DNA from: DASZIT01 sp963819695
GTDB taxonomy: Bacteria > Actinomycetota > Acidimicrobiia > Acidimicrobiales > RAAP-2
Assembly: GCA_963819695.1 (NCBI GenBank)
Contig: CAWFXD010000001.1
Location: 558,001-622,000 of the forward strand
Direction: 5' to 3'
DNA: 64,000 nucleotides
The notes under the pieces were generated by a model. It was not told the origin of the DNA. It searched no databases and was given only the letters and a program-made list of their open reading frames with translations. Both the position numbers and the translations under genes were made by a program. Shown piece after piece: positions 17,003-24,714 of the stretch; position 1 is the first letter of the stretch; the number at the start of each line of letters is the position of its first letter.

Positions 17003-17106
17003 GGGAACATCATCCCCCAACGGTGCAACCCGAATTGCGTTGGCGCATCCGACCCGTCCCGGGCTCGAGACCTCCGGCTTTCGTGCTCCCCGATGGTCGG
17101 GGCCTC

Positions 17107-17112
17107 TACAGT
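17107..17112 (+). promoter_or_regulatory. -10 hexamer TACAGT for the FKBP gene, leaderless type
   Basis: TACAGT is followed by a 7-nt spacer and the ATG at 17120, the same geometry as at other single genes in the window. No Shine-Dalgarno sequence is present. Confidence 0.5.
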
Positions 17113-17119
17113 CGTAGTC

Positions 17120-17497
17120 ATGGCATCTGACACCAAGCCCACCGTGACCATCCCCGACACCGCACCCCCTGCTGACCTGCTGGTTGAGGACCTCGAGGTC
17201 GGTGATGGACCCGAAGCGGTGGCCGGCTCTCCGGTCCGGGTCCACTATGTCGGCGTGTCGTGGTCGACCGGAGGCGAGTTCGACTCGTCTTGGAACCGCG
17301 GCCAGCACTTCTCGTTCCCCCTGGGGGCCGGGCACGTGATCTCCGGTTGGGATCAGGGTGTGGCGGGGATGAAGGTGGGTGGTCGCCGGCGCCTCACCAT
17401 TCCGCCCCATCTCGGCTATGGGGAGCGGGGGGCCGGGGGCGCCATCGGACCCAACGAGACGCTGGTCTTCGTGGTGGATCTGGTCGGGGTTGGCTGA
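17120..17497 (+). CDS. FKBP-type peptidyl-prolyl cis-trans isomerase
   Basis: This 125-residue protein is a single FKBP domain: VRVHYVGVSWSTGGEFDSSW, the pocket strand FSFPLGAGHVISGWDQGVAGM in overlapping parts, GGRRRLTIPPHLGYGERG and NETLVFVVDL. These include the conserved aromatic pocket residues (Tyr, Phe, Asp, Trp). The enzyme catalyses proline isomerisation during folding; no signal peptide is seen, so it is probably cytoplasmic. It stands alone between divergent and convergent neighbours and ends 4 nt from the cofE stop on the other strand. Confidence 0.9.
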   Translation: MASDTKPTVTIPDTAPPADLLVEDLEVGDGPEAVAGSPVRVHYVGVSWSTGGEFDSSWNRGQHFSFPLGAGHVISGWDQGVAGMKVGGRRRLTIPPHLGYGERGAGGAIGPNETLVFVVDLVGVG

Positions 17498-17501
17498 TTG
17501 A

Positions 17502-18278
17502 TCAGCGGAAGAGGTCTTCGTCCGGCGGACGGATGATCTCTTCGGCCACCGACGCGAATCGCAGCCATCGGGGATCGACACCTCGGATGACCGCGGCGGG
17601 AATGCCGCGATCCTTGCCCATCACCACCTCGGCGGCAGAGGCCAACTGGTCGGCGACGCATACTTCGGTGGCATCCAGGACCCGCCCATTGGCGTCGGGG
17701 GTGCCGCGAAGGTCCACCACCCCGGCGATGCCGGCGATGCCGATGGCCACGTCAACCACCCCCTTCCGCCAGGGACGGCCGAAGGTGTCCGAGATGATCA
17801 CTCCCACCGACACCCCGTGCCGGTGCTCGAGGCCCTCCCGGATCCGGCGGGCGGAGAGATCGGGGTCGACGGGCAACAACGCGGCCGTCCCCTCCTCGAC
17901 GTTCGACAGATCGACACCGGCATTGGCGCAGATGAACCCGTGACGGGTCTCGGTGATCAGCAGATCTCCTCGACGCCGAAGCACCCGCACCGACTCCTGT
18001 TCGACCAATCGTTGCTTGGCGCCGGGATCGTGGGCGTCGATATCGACCAGCCGTCCCTCGGCTTTCGACACCACCTTCTGGGTCACCACCAGAACGTCCC
18101 CTTCGGTCAGGCGAGGTGGAGTGGGATGATCACTACTGGCCATGTGGCTCAGGGCGGCCATCAGAAGGGCGGCCAGGTCGTCACCCGGCTTGACCTCGGC
18201 CAATCCGGTCACCGGGTAGATGACCAGGGCCCCGGGGCCGAGGCCCCTGCCGCCGTGGTCGAGGTCATGAGGTGGCAT
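17502..18278 (-). CDS. cofE: Coenzyme F420-0:L-glutamate ligase, single-domain
   Basis: This 258-residue protein matches the CofE family: VTGLAEVKPGDDLAALL, LTEGDVLVVTQKVVSKAEGR with the conserved basic pair, TRHGFICANAGVDLSNV, and GVSVGVIISDTFGRPWRKG. It adds glutamate residues to F420-0 using GTP. In mycobacteria the homologous FbiB carries an additional C-terminal nitroreductase-like domain; that domain is missing here, so the last maturation step must be done elsewhere or not at all. Its ATG lies inside the end of cofD (14-bp overlap), so the two are translationally coupled. Confidence 0.88.
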   Translation of the reverse strand: MPPHDLDHGGRGLGPGALVIYPVTGLAEVKPGDDLAALLMAALSHMASSDHPTPPRLTEGDVLVVTQKVVSKAEGRLVDIDAHDPGAKQRLVEQESVRVLRRRGDLLITETRHGFICANAGVDLSNVEEGTAALLPVDPDLSARRIREGLEHRHGVSVGVIISDTFGRPWRKGVVDVAIGIAGIAGVVDLRGTPDANGRVLDATEVCVADQLASAAEVVMGKDRGIPAAVIRGVDPRWLRFASVAEEIIRPPDEDLFR

Positions 18279-19191
18279 CGAGCACCTTTCGGGCCAGTTC
18301 GGCCGAACGTTCCGTGGAGGACATCACCGTGTTGGCCACGATGCATCGAAGTCCTTCCGCCTCGACGGCGGATTGCAGCCCGGCGTCGGCTTCGTCAATG
18401 ACCAGGGTCCCGACCCACGGCGCGTACCACCTGGCCACGCCGACCACCGACGGCTCGAACCCGAGCTCGGCCAGCAGCCGGTCGGCCGGGCCTTTCAGCG
18501 CCGCCCCGGCCACGATGGGGGACACCCCGACGATGTCGTTGCGTCGGGCCAGAAGGGCGTCGAGGATGCCGGGAACCGCCAGCAGGGGGCCGATGGAGAC
18601 CACCGGGTTGGATGGGCACACCACGATGAGGTCGGATCCGGAGATGGCCTCGAGCACACCCGGCCCGGGCCGAGCCTCGGTTGATCCGTCGAATCGAACG
18701 CTCGAGACGGCGACATCGTGATGGCGGTGGACGAAGTACTCCTGAAACGCCACTTCTGGCCCGTCCACCAGCTGGAGCCGGGTTCGGAGGTAGTCGTCGG
18801 TCACCGGCACCATGCGGATCCCGACTCCCCAGGTGTTGGCCAGCTCGGAGGTGACCTGCCCGAGGGTGGCCCCTTCGCGGAGACGTTGGGTCCGATAGCA
18901 GTGGGTGGCGATGTCCTTGTCACCCAACTTGAACCAGGTGACCCCGCCGAGCCGTTCGAGCGATTTCATCACCTGCCACGACTCACCGGCCAGTCCCCAA
19001 CCGGTTTCTGCATTGATGGCCCCGGCCAACGTGTACATCACCGTGTCCAGATCGGGCGAGATGTGGAGGCCGTGGAGGACGGTGTCGTCCCCGGTATTGA
19101 CGATGGCGGTGATCTCTTCGGGAGGCATCACCGCCACCAGACCGCCGAGCATGCGGGCGGCGCCCACCCCGCCGGCCAACGCCGCGATCAT
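18265..19191 (-). CDS. cofD: 2-phospho-L-lactate transferase (F420 biosynthesis)
   Basis: This 308-residue protein has the CofD/FbiA pattern: ALAGGVGAARMLGGL at the N-terminus, AIVNTGDDTVLHGLHISPDLDTV, WFKLGDKDIATHCYR, VCPSNPVVSIGPLLAVPGI and GPADRLLAELG. It joins the phospholactate or phosphoenolpyruvate moiety of the guanylyl intermediate to the deazaflavin FO, giving the F420-0 precursor. The start at 19191 opens directly on the GG loop of the family; the upstream open frame is not needed. cofD and cofE form a two-gene operon, as in mycobacterial fbiAB. The FO synthase and cofC genes are not in the window. Confidence 0.9.
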   Translation of the reverse strand: MIAALAGGVGAARMLGGLVAVMPPEEITAIVNTGDDTVLHGLHISPDLDTVMYTLAGAINAETGWGLAGESWQVMKSLERLGGVTWFKLGDKDIATHCYRTQRLREGATLGQVTSELANTWGVGIRMVPVTDDYLRTRLQLVDGPEVAFQEYFVHRHHDVAVSSVRFDGSTEARPGPGVLEAISGSDLIVVCPSNPVVSIGPLLAVPGILDALLARRNDIVGVSPIVAGAALKGPADRLLAELGFEPSVVGVARWYAPWVGTLVIDEADAGLQSAVEAEGLRCIVANTVMSSTERSAELARKVLDATS

Positions 19192-19290
19192 CGACGGCCG
19201 CCGTCGTGCCGAGGGATCCGGAGGCAGGCGGGACCGAGCATGGATGCTGAGGCTACCCGGCCATGCCGTCCGTCTCGGCCGACCGGGGAC

Positions 19291-19317
19291 GATGTGCAAG
19301 GCTCCCCGGGTGCCGCC
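19291..19317 (+). promoter_or_regulatory. Promoter/start block of the first GT4 copy, duplicated at 21210-21236
   Basis: A 27-nt block containing AAGGCT and, 6 nt later, the GTG at 19310 is identical in both GT4 copies. AAGGCT sits where TAGGCT sits at other leaderless genes, so it is probably a weak -10 element. Its conservation supports GTG 19310 as the start. Confidence 0.4.
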
Positions 19318-20479
19318 CGAGCCTTCAGTGATCGCCGTCCAGGATCGAATGACGGTGGCCCTCGATGCCACCCCATTGCTCGGGCCCACCACCGGGGTGG
19401 CCGCCTTTTGCGCCGGGGCGCTGGGCGGATTGGCGGCTCGGGCCGACCTCGACGTCTCGGCGTTCGCCATCAGTTGGCGCCGTCGCCGGGGAATCGTGGC
19501 CAAGGTCCCCGCTGGGGTGTCGACCCGCCAGCGGGCCATGCCCGACCGGCCGTTACGGTCCGCCTGGAGCCGTTCCTCGTTTCCTCCGATCGAGTGGTTC
19601 ATCGGGCCCCAGCATGTCGTTCACGGGACCAACTTCGTGGTGCCGCCGACCCGCCGGGCTTCCCGGGTCCTGACCGTGCACGATCTCACCGTCGTCCGGT
19701 TCCCCGAGCTGTGCGACCGGTCGACCCTCGGCTACCCGGCGTTGATCCGGAGGGCGCTTGGGCAAGGAGCCTGGGTGCACACGGACTCCGAGTTCGTGGC
19801 CGCGGAGGTCAGCGAGACATTCGGAGTCGAGCCCGAGCGGGTTCGGGCGGTGCTCCCCGGGGTGCCGCCCTTGGGTTCGGATCCCGGCGTGCGGGGCACC
19901 GCCGACACCCCGCCCTTCGCTCTCCCCGACGGGACGACCCGGTTCGTGCTGGCGATCGGAACCGTGGAGCCCCGGAAGGACTACCCGGCCCTGGTAGAGG
20001 CGTTCGGCTCGGTGGGCCGGGCCCATCCGGACGTCGCGCTGGTCATCGTCGGAGCCGACGGGTGGGGTGCGGAGCGGCTGGCTGACGCGGTGCGCACCTC
20101 GCCGGTGCGGGACCGGATCCTGCGGCCCGGCTACCTCGATGACGCCGGGTTGGAGGCGACCCTCCGCCGGGCCTCGGTGCTGGCGTTCCCGTCGGTCTAC
20201 GAAGGCTTCGGCTTCCCACCGCTGCAGGCCATGGCCGCCGGCGTCCCGGTGGTGGCCACCGCGGTGGGGGCGATTCCCGAGGTGGTGGGGGACGGGGCGC
20301 TCCTGGTCGACGGGGGCAAGCCGGAGGAGTTGGCCGAAGCCCTGACCCACGTGCTCGACGGCGGCCCTGACATCGACGCGCTCATCGCCCGGGGCCAACG
20401 GCGCACCGCCGCCTTTACCTGGACGAAGTGTGCCGAGGGTCTCGACCGGTTGTACCGGGACGCCTGGGCGGCGCGCTAG
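19310..20479 (+). CDS. Family 4 glycosyltransferase, first tandem copy
   Basis: This 389-residue GT4 (GT-B fold) protein has an N-terminal acceptor domain (TPLLGPTTGVAAFCAGALGG, VVHGTNFVVPP, TVHDLTVVRFPELCDR), and the C-terminal donor domain starts near AIGTVEPRKDYPALVEAFG and includes PSVYEGFGFPPLQAMAAG. In most GT4 enzymes the last motif is Glu-x7-Glu; here and in the second copy the second Glu is Gln. The enzyme is probably a mannosyl- or rhamnosyltransferase acting on a cytoplasmic lipid-linked glycan; the donor is not certain. From 19892 to 20445 its DNA is nearly identical to the second copy. An alternative ATG at 19292 or 19349 is possible. Confidence 0.8.
   Translation: MPPEPSVIAVQDRMTVALDATPLLGPTTGVAAFCAGALGGLAARADLDVSAFAISWRRRRGIVAKVPAGVSTRQRAMPDRPLRSAWSRSSFPPIEWFIGPQHVVHGTNFVVPPTRRASRVLTVHDLTVVRFPELCDRSTLGYPALIRRALGQGAWVHTDSEFVAAEVSETFGVEPERVRAVLPGVPPLGSDPGVRGTADTPPFALPDGTTRFVLAIGTVEPRKDYPALVEAFGSVGRAHPDVALVIVGADGWGAERLADAVRTSPVRDRILRPGYLDDAGLEATLRRASVLAFPSVYEGFGFPPLQAMAAGVPVVATAVGAIPEVVGDGALLVDGGKPEELAEALTHVLDGGPDIDALIARGQRRTAAFTWTKCAEGLDRLYRDAWAAR
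19892..20445 (+). repeat. Near-identical 554-bp tract, copy A (GT4 3' half)
   Basis: This tract matches 21796-22349 with only three mismatches found by eye, at a constant offset of 1904 bp, while the 5' halves of the two genes are clearly diverged. Identity ends abruptly at CTCGA. Confidence 0.9.
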
Positions 20480-21033
20480 CGGCTCGTCCGGTTGGCGGAT
20501 CGGTTACCGGAACGGTGCCGGTTGCGGTTCGGGTCGCCGAGGGGAACCAGGCGGTGTTCTCCGAGCTTGGTGAGGAAGGCGAGCGGGGCGATCGCCGCGG
20601 TGACCACCGGGGCAAGGTTGGCGTTCCCCTGCCGGCGGAGCAGGCGGGGACCCATCCCGGCCATCACCGCGGTGAGGGCGGGGAGCGGGCGGCCGAAGAG
20701 GGTGATCTCCCGGATGCGCCCCCCGGGATCCAGCCGGAGCAGTTGGGCCTCCTCCACGTCGATGTCACCGACTCGCCCGTTGTAGAACAGGGCGCGGGTG
20801 TCGGCGTCGCCGACGTCGGTGTGAAAGCGGATGTCGGAGATGACCTCGAAGGCGGCGCCCATGACGTCGTTGAGCTGGGCTCGGCCTTTGAACCGGAACT
20901 GCGCGGTGAGCGGTGAGATCAGCTCGACGTCTTCGGCGAGGCAACCCGTGGCCGCGGCGGCGTCGCCTCGCTCGACGGCACCCTTCCACCGGGTGACGAA
21001 GTCGGGGGTGGATTGGGTGGATTCGGTGGCCAT
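20476..21033 (-). CDS. NTF2/SnoaL-fold protein between the tandem GT4 genes
   Basis: This 185-residue protein starts with a SnoaL-like domain: FVTRWKGAVERGDAAAATGCLAEDVELISPL in overlapping parts, FKGRAQLNDVMGAAFEVI, and GRIREITLFGRPLPAL. A hydrophobic region follows (VVTAAIAPLAFLTKLG) and then a basic Arg/Asn tail (NRNRHRSGNR). The function is unknown. Its stop codon shares bases with the stop of the first GT4 gene on the opposite strand (CTAG at 20476-20479). The ATG is preceded by AAGACT with a 7-nt spacer, and a 15-bp palindrome overlaps that element. It is the only gene trapped between the duplicated glycosyltransferases. Confidence 0.7.
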   Translation of the reverse strand: MATESTQSTPDFVTRWKGAVERGDAAAATGCLAEDVELISPLTAQFRFKGRAQLNDVMGAAFEVISDIRFHTDVGDADTRALFYNGRVGDIDVEEAQLLRLDPGGRIREITLFGRPLPALTAVMAGMGPRLLRRQGNANLAPVVTAAIAPLAFLTKLGEHRLVPLGDPNRNRHRSGNRSANRTSR

Positions 21034-21035
21034 GC

Positions 21036-21050
21036 CGACAAGTCTTGTCG
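21036..21050. promoter_or_regulatory. 15-bp perfect palindrome upstream of the 20476-21033 gene
   Basis: CGACAAG-T-CTTGTCG has 7-bp arms and begins 2 nt upstream of the ATG at 21033, covering the putative -10 AAGACT on the minus strand. The position is right for a repressor operator. No known regulator is matched. Confidence 0.4.
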
Positions 21051-21209
21051 CCGACCGACGAAGAAGTCCAGATGCCCGAACCACCGCGAACCGGCCGTTG
21101 GAGCTGCCGCCGGCCGGGGGGTGGCTGGCCGGACGGACCCATCCGACCAGGGAATTCCGGCCCCCCGGGGTTTCCTGACACCGGTTGGACGGATCGGTCG
21201 ACCACGTCG

Positions 21210-21236
21210 GATGTGCAAGGCTCCCCGGGTGCCGCC
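21210..21236 (+). promoter_or_regulatory. Promoter/start block of the second GT4 copy
   Basis: This block is identical to 19291-19317, with AAGGCT 6 nt before the GTG at 21229. In this copy no ATG exists at the position of the internal Met of copy one, which supports the shared GTG. Confidence 0.4.
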
Positions 21237-22404
21237 GGAACCATCTGCGCCTGCTGACCCGGGTCGGTTGTCGGTGGCGCTCGACGCCACGCCGCTGCTG
21301 GGGCGTCCGACCGGAGTCGGTGCCTTCTGCGCCGGGGCGCTGGGCGGGTTGGCCGCTCGGGCCGACCTCGACGTCTCGGCCTTCGCCATCAGTTGGCGAC
21401 GTCGCCGGGACATCCCGGGTCTGGTCCCGGCCAGCGTCTCGAGCCGGCAGCGCGTCATGTTTGCCCGCCCGCTCCACGCCGTCTGGACCCATTCCTCTTT
21501 CCCGCCGATCGAGTGGTTCATTGGATCGCACCAGGTGGTGCACGGGACCAACTTCGTGGTTCCGCCGGCCAAGACAGCGGCCGAAGTCATGACCGTGCAC
21601 GATCTCACCGTCGTCCGGTTCCCCGAGCTGTGCGACCGGCCCACCCTCGAGTACCCGGCATTGATCCGGAGGGCGGTCGATCGCGGGGCGTGGGTGCACA
21701 CCCCGTCAGAATTCGTGGCCGCCGAGGCCGCCGAGGGATTCGGGATCGATCCCGGCCGGGTCCGGGCCGTGCACCACGGCATACCGGTGCTGGCCCGGGG
21801 CACCGCCGACACCCCGCCCTTCGCACTCCCCGACGGGACGACCCGGTTCGTGCTGGCGATCGGAACCGTGGAGCCCCGGAAGGACTACCCGGCCCTGGTA
21901 GAGGCGTTCGGCTCGGTGGGCCGTGCCCATCCGGACGTCGCGCTGGTCATCGTCGGAGCCGACGGGTGGGGTGCGGAGCGGCTGGCTGACGCGGTGCGCA
22001 CCTCGCCGGTGCGGGACCGGATCCTGCGGCCCGGCTACCTCGATGACGCCGGGTTGGAGGCGACCCTCCGCCGGGCCTCGGTGCTGGCGTTCCCGTCGGT
22101 CTACGAAGGCTTCGGCTTCCCACCGCTGCAGGCCATGGCCGCCGGCGTCCCGGTGGTGGCCACCGCGGTGGGGGCGATTCCCGAGGTGGTGGGGGACGGG
22201 GCGCTCCTGGTCGACGGAGGCAAGCCGGAGGAGTTGGCCGAAGCCCTGACCCACGTGCTCGACGGCGGCCCTGACATCGACGCGCTCATCGCCCGGGGCC
22301 AACGGCGCACCGCCGCCTTTACCTGGACGAAGTGTGCCGAGGGTCTCGAACAGCTGTACCGGGACGCCTGGGCGGCGCGGGCGCCGGCGGGTGGCCGGAG
22401 ATGA
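21229..22404 (+). CDS. Family 4 glycosyltransferase, second tandem copy
   Basis: This 391-residue protein is a close paralogue of the gene at 19310. The acceptor half differs at many positions (for example SRQRVMFARPLHAVWTHSSF against TRQRAMPDRPLRSAWSRSSF), while the donor half is essentially identical, including AIGTVEPRKDYPAL, PGYLDDAGLEATLRRA and EGFGFPPLQAM with Gln in place of the usual second Glu. The difference in acceptor domains suggests the copies act on different acceptors with the same sugar donor, an inference. The C-terminus differs by a short Ala/Gly/Arg tail. The next gene starts at an ATG overlapping the stop. Confidence 0.8.
   Translation: MPPEPSAPADPGRLSVALDATPLLGRPTGVGAFCAGALGGLAARADLDVSAFAISWRRRRDIPGLVPASVSSRQRVMFARPLHAVWTHSSFPPIEWFIGSHQVVHGTNFVVPPAKTAAEVMTVHDLTVVRFPELCDRPTLEYPALIRRAVDRGAWVHTPSEFVAAEAAEGFGIDPGRVRAVHHGIPVLARGTADTPPFALPDGTTRFVLAIGTVEPRKDYPALVEAFGSVGRAHPDVALVIVGADGWGAERLADAVRTSPVRDRILRPGYLDDAGLEATLRRASVLAFPSVYEGFGFPPLQAMAAGVPVVATAVGAIPEVVGDGALLVDGGKPEELAEALTHVLDGGPDIDALIARGQRRTAAFTWTKCAEGLEQLYRDAWAARAPAGGRR
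21796..22349 (+). repeat. Near-identical 554-bp tract, copy B (GT4 3' half)
   Basis: This is the partner of 19892-20445. The high identity of the 3' halves against diverged 5' halves is the pattern left by gene conversion or a recent unequal exchange. Confidence 0.9.
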
Positions 22405-23519
22405 GCCGGAACCGGGTCCTGATGGTGGTGGAGCAGCTCCGGCGGGCCACCCCGGGCGGGATCGGCACCTACGCCCGCGGTCTCCTGCAGGGACTCGGCG
22501 AGCTCGGCCCGGGGGAGGTACCCGAGGTCGAGCTGTTGGCCAGCCGCCCCCGGCGTCGCCAATCCGGTCAGGAAGACCCTATGGCCGGCCTGGCCTACCC
22601 GCGGCGCAACTCGGTGCTTCCCGGCCCGCTCTTGACCCGGGCGTGGGATCGGGGGGTGCTGCGGGCCCCGGCGGGGTTCGACGTCATTCATGCGGTGTCG
22701 CTGGCCACCCTCGAGCCGGGAAGCGCGGCGTTGGTCTCCACCATTCACGACCTGTTGTGGCGGCGGCTGCCCGACGCCTATCCGCCCCGGGGACGGGCAT
22801 GGCACGAGGCCGCCCTCCGACGGGCGCTGCGCCGGGCCGACCAGTTCATCGTCACCTCCGACCCGGTGGCTTCCGACCTGGCGGGGGCGGGCGCCGACCC
22901 CGATGCCATCACCGTCATCCCGATGGGATGCGATCATCTTCCCCCCGACCTGGAGGCGGGAGCTTCCCTGTTGCAGCGGATCGGGGTCCATGGGCCCTTC
23001 CTGTTGAGCGTCGGCACCCTCGAGCCCCGGAAGAACCTGCACCGACTCACCGAGGCCTACCAACGGATCCGTGGGTCGCTCCCCGAACCCTGGCCGCTGG
23101 TGTTGGTCGGACCCGGTGGTTGGGGCGAGCAGGTCCGTTCCGGGCCGGGAGTCGTCCTCGCCGGCGTGGTCACCCCCGGGGAGCTGTCGGCCCTGTATTC
23201 GATGACCCAGCTGCTGGCCTACGTCCCGCTCATCGAAGGATTCGGGCTCCCTCCGGTGGAGGCGATGGTGTTCGGCACGCCGGTGGTGGCCAGCCCACTT
23301 CCGAGCACCGCCGGGGCCGCCTTCGAAGTCGATCCGCAGGACATCGGATCCATCGCCCACGGGTTGCTGGCGGTGGCCACCGACACCGCGGTCCGCAGCC
23401 GGCTGCAACTCGCGGGTCGCCACCGGGCCGGGGAACTCAAATGGTCGACCATCGCCCGCCGTCACATCTCGGTGTGGGACACCGCCGTCTCGGGAAGCGC
23501 CGGACATCATGACGGCTGA
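22401..23519 (+). CDS. Family 4 glycosyltransferase
   Basis: This 372-residue GT-B protein has VEQLRRATPGGIGTYARGLL at the acceptor-side glycine loop, TIHDLLWRRLPDAYPPRG, SVGTLEPRKNLHRLTEAY and VPLIEGFGLPPVEAMVFGTP with an intact Glu-x7-Glu motif. It is distinct in sequence from the tandem pair before it. It starts at an ATG overlapping the stop of the previous gene and overlaps the next one by 11 bases, so the run from 21229 to 24669 is one transcription unit. Likely role: one sugar-addition step in an envelope glycan, with GDP-mannose as a plausible donor. Confidence 0.82.
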   Translation: MSRNRVLMVVEQLRRATPGGIGTYARGLLQGLGELGPGEVPEVELLASRPRRRQSGQEDPMAGLAYPRRNSVLPGPLLTRAWDRGVLRAPAGFDVIHAVSLATLEPGSAALVSTIHDLLWRRLPDAYPPRGRAWHEAALRRALRRADQFIVTSDPVASDLAGAGADPDAITVIPMGCDHLPPDLEAGASLLQRIGVHGPFLLSVGTLEPRKNLHRLTEAYQRIRGSLPEPWPLVLVGPGGWGEQVRSGPGVVLAGVVTPGELSALYSMTQLLAYVPLIEGFGLPPVEAMVFGTPVVASPLPSTAGAAFEVDPQDIGSIAHGLLAVATDTAVRSRLQLAGRHRAGELKWSTIARRHISVWDTAVSGSAGHHDG

Positions 23520-24669
23520 CCGGTTGCGCCTGTCGCTCGACGTGACCGCGGTGCCGGCCAATCCGGTCGGCGCCGGGCAGTACACCGTCCAGCTGGCCCG
23601 GGCATTGTCCCAACGCCCCGATCTCGATCTGGTTTTGGTGGCCCGGAGCCGCGACCGGGCACGTTGGACCGGGGTGGCTCCGGAGAGCGAGTTGGTCACC
23701 GCGGCTCCGGAGCGCCGGCCGCTTCGGCTCGGCTGGGAACAGGTCCGCCTCCCGGCCCTGCTCAAACACCAGTCGGTGGACGTCCATCATGGTCCCCACT
23801 ACACGATGCCGGAGCACGCCAAGGTGCCGGTGGTGGTGACGGTGCACGACCTGAGTTTCTTCGTCGAGCCTCAGTGGCACGAACGTTCCAAGGTCGTGTT
23901 GTTCCAACGAGCCATCAAGGTTGCCGCCCGGCGGGCCCGGGTGGTGGTGTGTCCGAGCCAGGCCACCGCCGACGAGCTGGCGCGGTGGTGCCAGGTCGAT
24001 GCCGACGTGGTGGTGGCTCACCATGGGGTCGACCTCGGTCGGTTCGGCCCCACCGAGGGAGCGCCGGGTACGGATGTCGCCCGGCTGTCCACCGTGCCCG
24101 CCGGGCGGGGAGGCTCACTGGCCGACGGGACTCCGTTTCTGGCTTTCGTCGGCACCCTCGAGCCGCGCAAGGACGTGCCCACCCTGGTGCGGGCCTTCAC
24201 CCAGGTGGCCGGTCGCCACCCCGACGCCCGGCTGGTGCTGGCCGGGGGAGCCGGTTGGGGAGCGTCGAAGGTGGAAGAGGCGGTCACGGCCTCGGGCCTC
24301 GGTGACCGGATCATCCGCACCGGGTACGTGAGTGACGAGGTCATCCCCGCGCTGTTCCGGTCGGCCGTCGCCGTGGTCTATCCGGCACTTTACGAGGGCT
24401 TCGGGCTTCCGGCGTTGGAAGCCATGGCCTGTGGCGCTCTCGTGGTCACCACCTCCGGCTCGGCCATGGAGGAAGTCGCGGGTGACGCCGCCATCCTCGT
24501 CCCGCCGGGGGACACGGTGGCGCTCAGCGGCGCATTGGAGTCGGTACTGGCCAATTCCGGTCCCGACCCTGACCGGAGACAGCGAGGATTGGACATCGCC
24601 GCGCGCCACACCTGGGCGGCCAGTGCCGACCGCCATATGGAGGCGTATCGTCGGGCGGCCGGCAAATAG
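23509..24669 (+). CDS. Family 4 glycosyltransferase
   Basis: This 386-residue protein has SLDVTAVPANPVGAGQYTVQLARAL, in which the glycine-rich loop contacts the acceptor, VHHGPHYTMP, VTVHDLSFFVEP, FVGTLEPRKDVPTLVRAF and ALYEGFGLPALEAMACG with intact Glu-x7-Glu. A 20-residue insert rich in Gly and Arg (around VPAGRGGSLADGT) separates the two domains. It overlaps the previous GT4 gene by 11 bases. Function is inferred as a mannosyl- or related transferase in the same glycan pathway. It ends 45 nt before the next gene, which has its own promoter. Confidence 0.82.
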   Translation: MTADRLRLSLDVTAVPANPVGAGQYTVQLARALSQRPDLDLVLVARSRDRARWTGVAPESELVTAAPERRPLRLGWEQVRLPALLKHQSVDVHHGPHYTMPEHAKVPVVVTVHDLSFFVEPQWHERSKVVLFQRAIKVAARRARVVVCPSQATADELARWCQVDADVVVAHHGVDLGRFGPTEGAPGTDVARLSTVPAGRGGSLADGTPFLAFVGTLEPRKDVPTLVRAFTQVAGRHPDARLVLAGGAGWGASKVEEAVTASGLGDRIIRTGYVSDEVIPALFRSAVAVVYPALYEGFGLPALEAMACGALVVTTSGSAMEEVAGDAAILVPPGDTVALSGALESVLANSGPDPDRRQRGLDIAARHTWAASADRHMEAYRRAAGK

Positions 24670-24700
24670 GCGGTCTGGCGTGGACGGTCGGCGGACCCAG

Positions 24701-24706
24701 TAGGGT
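24701..24706 (+). promoter_or_regulatory. -10 hexamer TAGGGT for the GDP-sugar reductase gene
   Basis: TAGGGT is followed by 8 nt and the GTG at 24715. The geometry fits a leaderless transcript. Confidence 0.48.
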
Positions 24707-24714
24707 GACCCAGC

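Noticed and set aside
19892..22349. Insertion sequence or transposon as cause of the long repeat
   Set aside because: The repeats are coding halves of two glycosyltransferases, with no transposase and no terminal inverted repeats.
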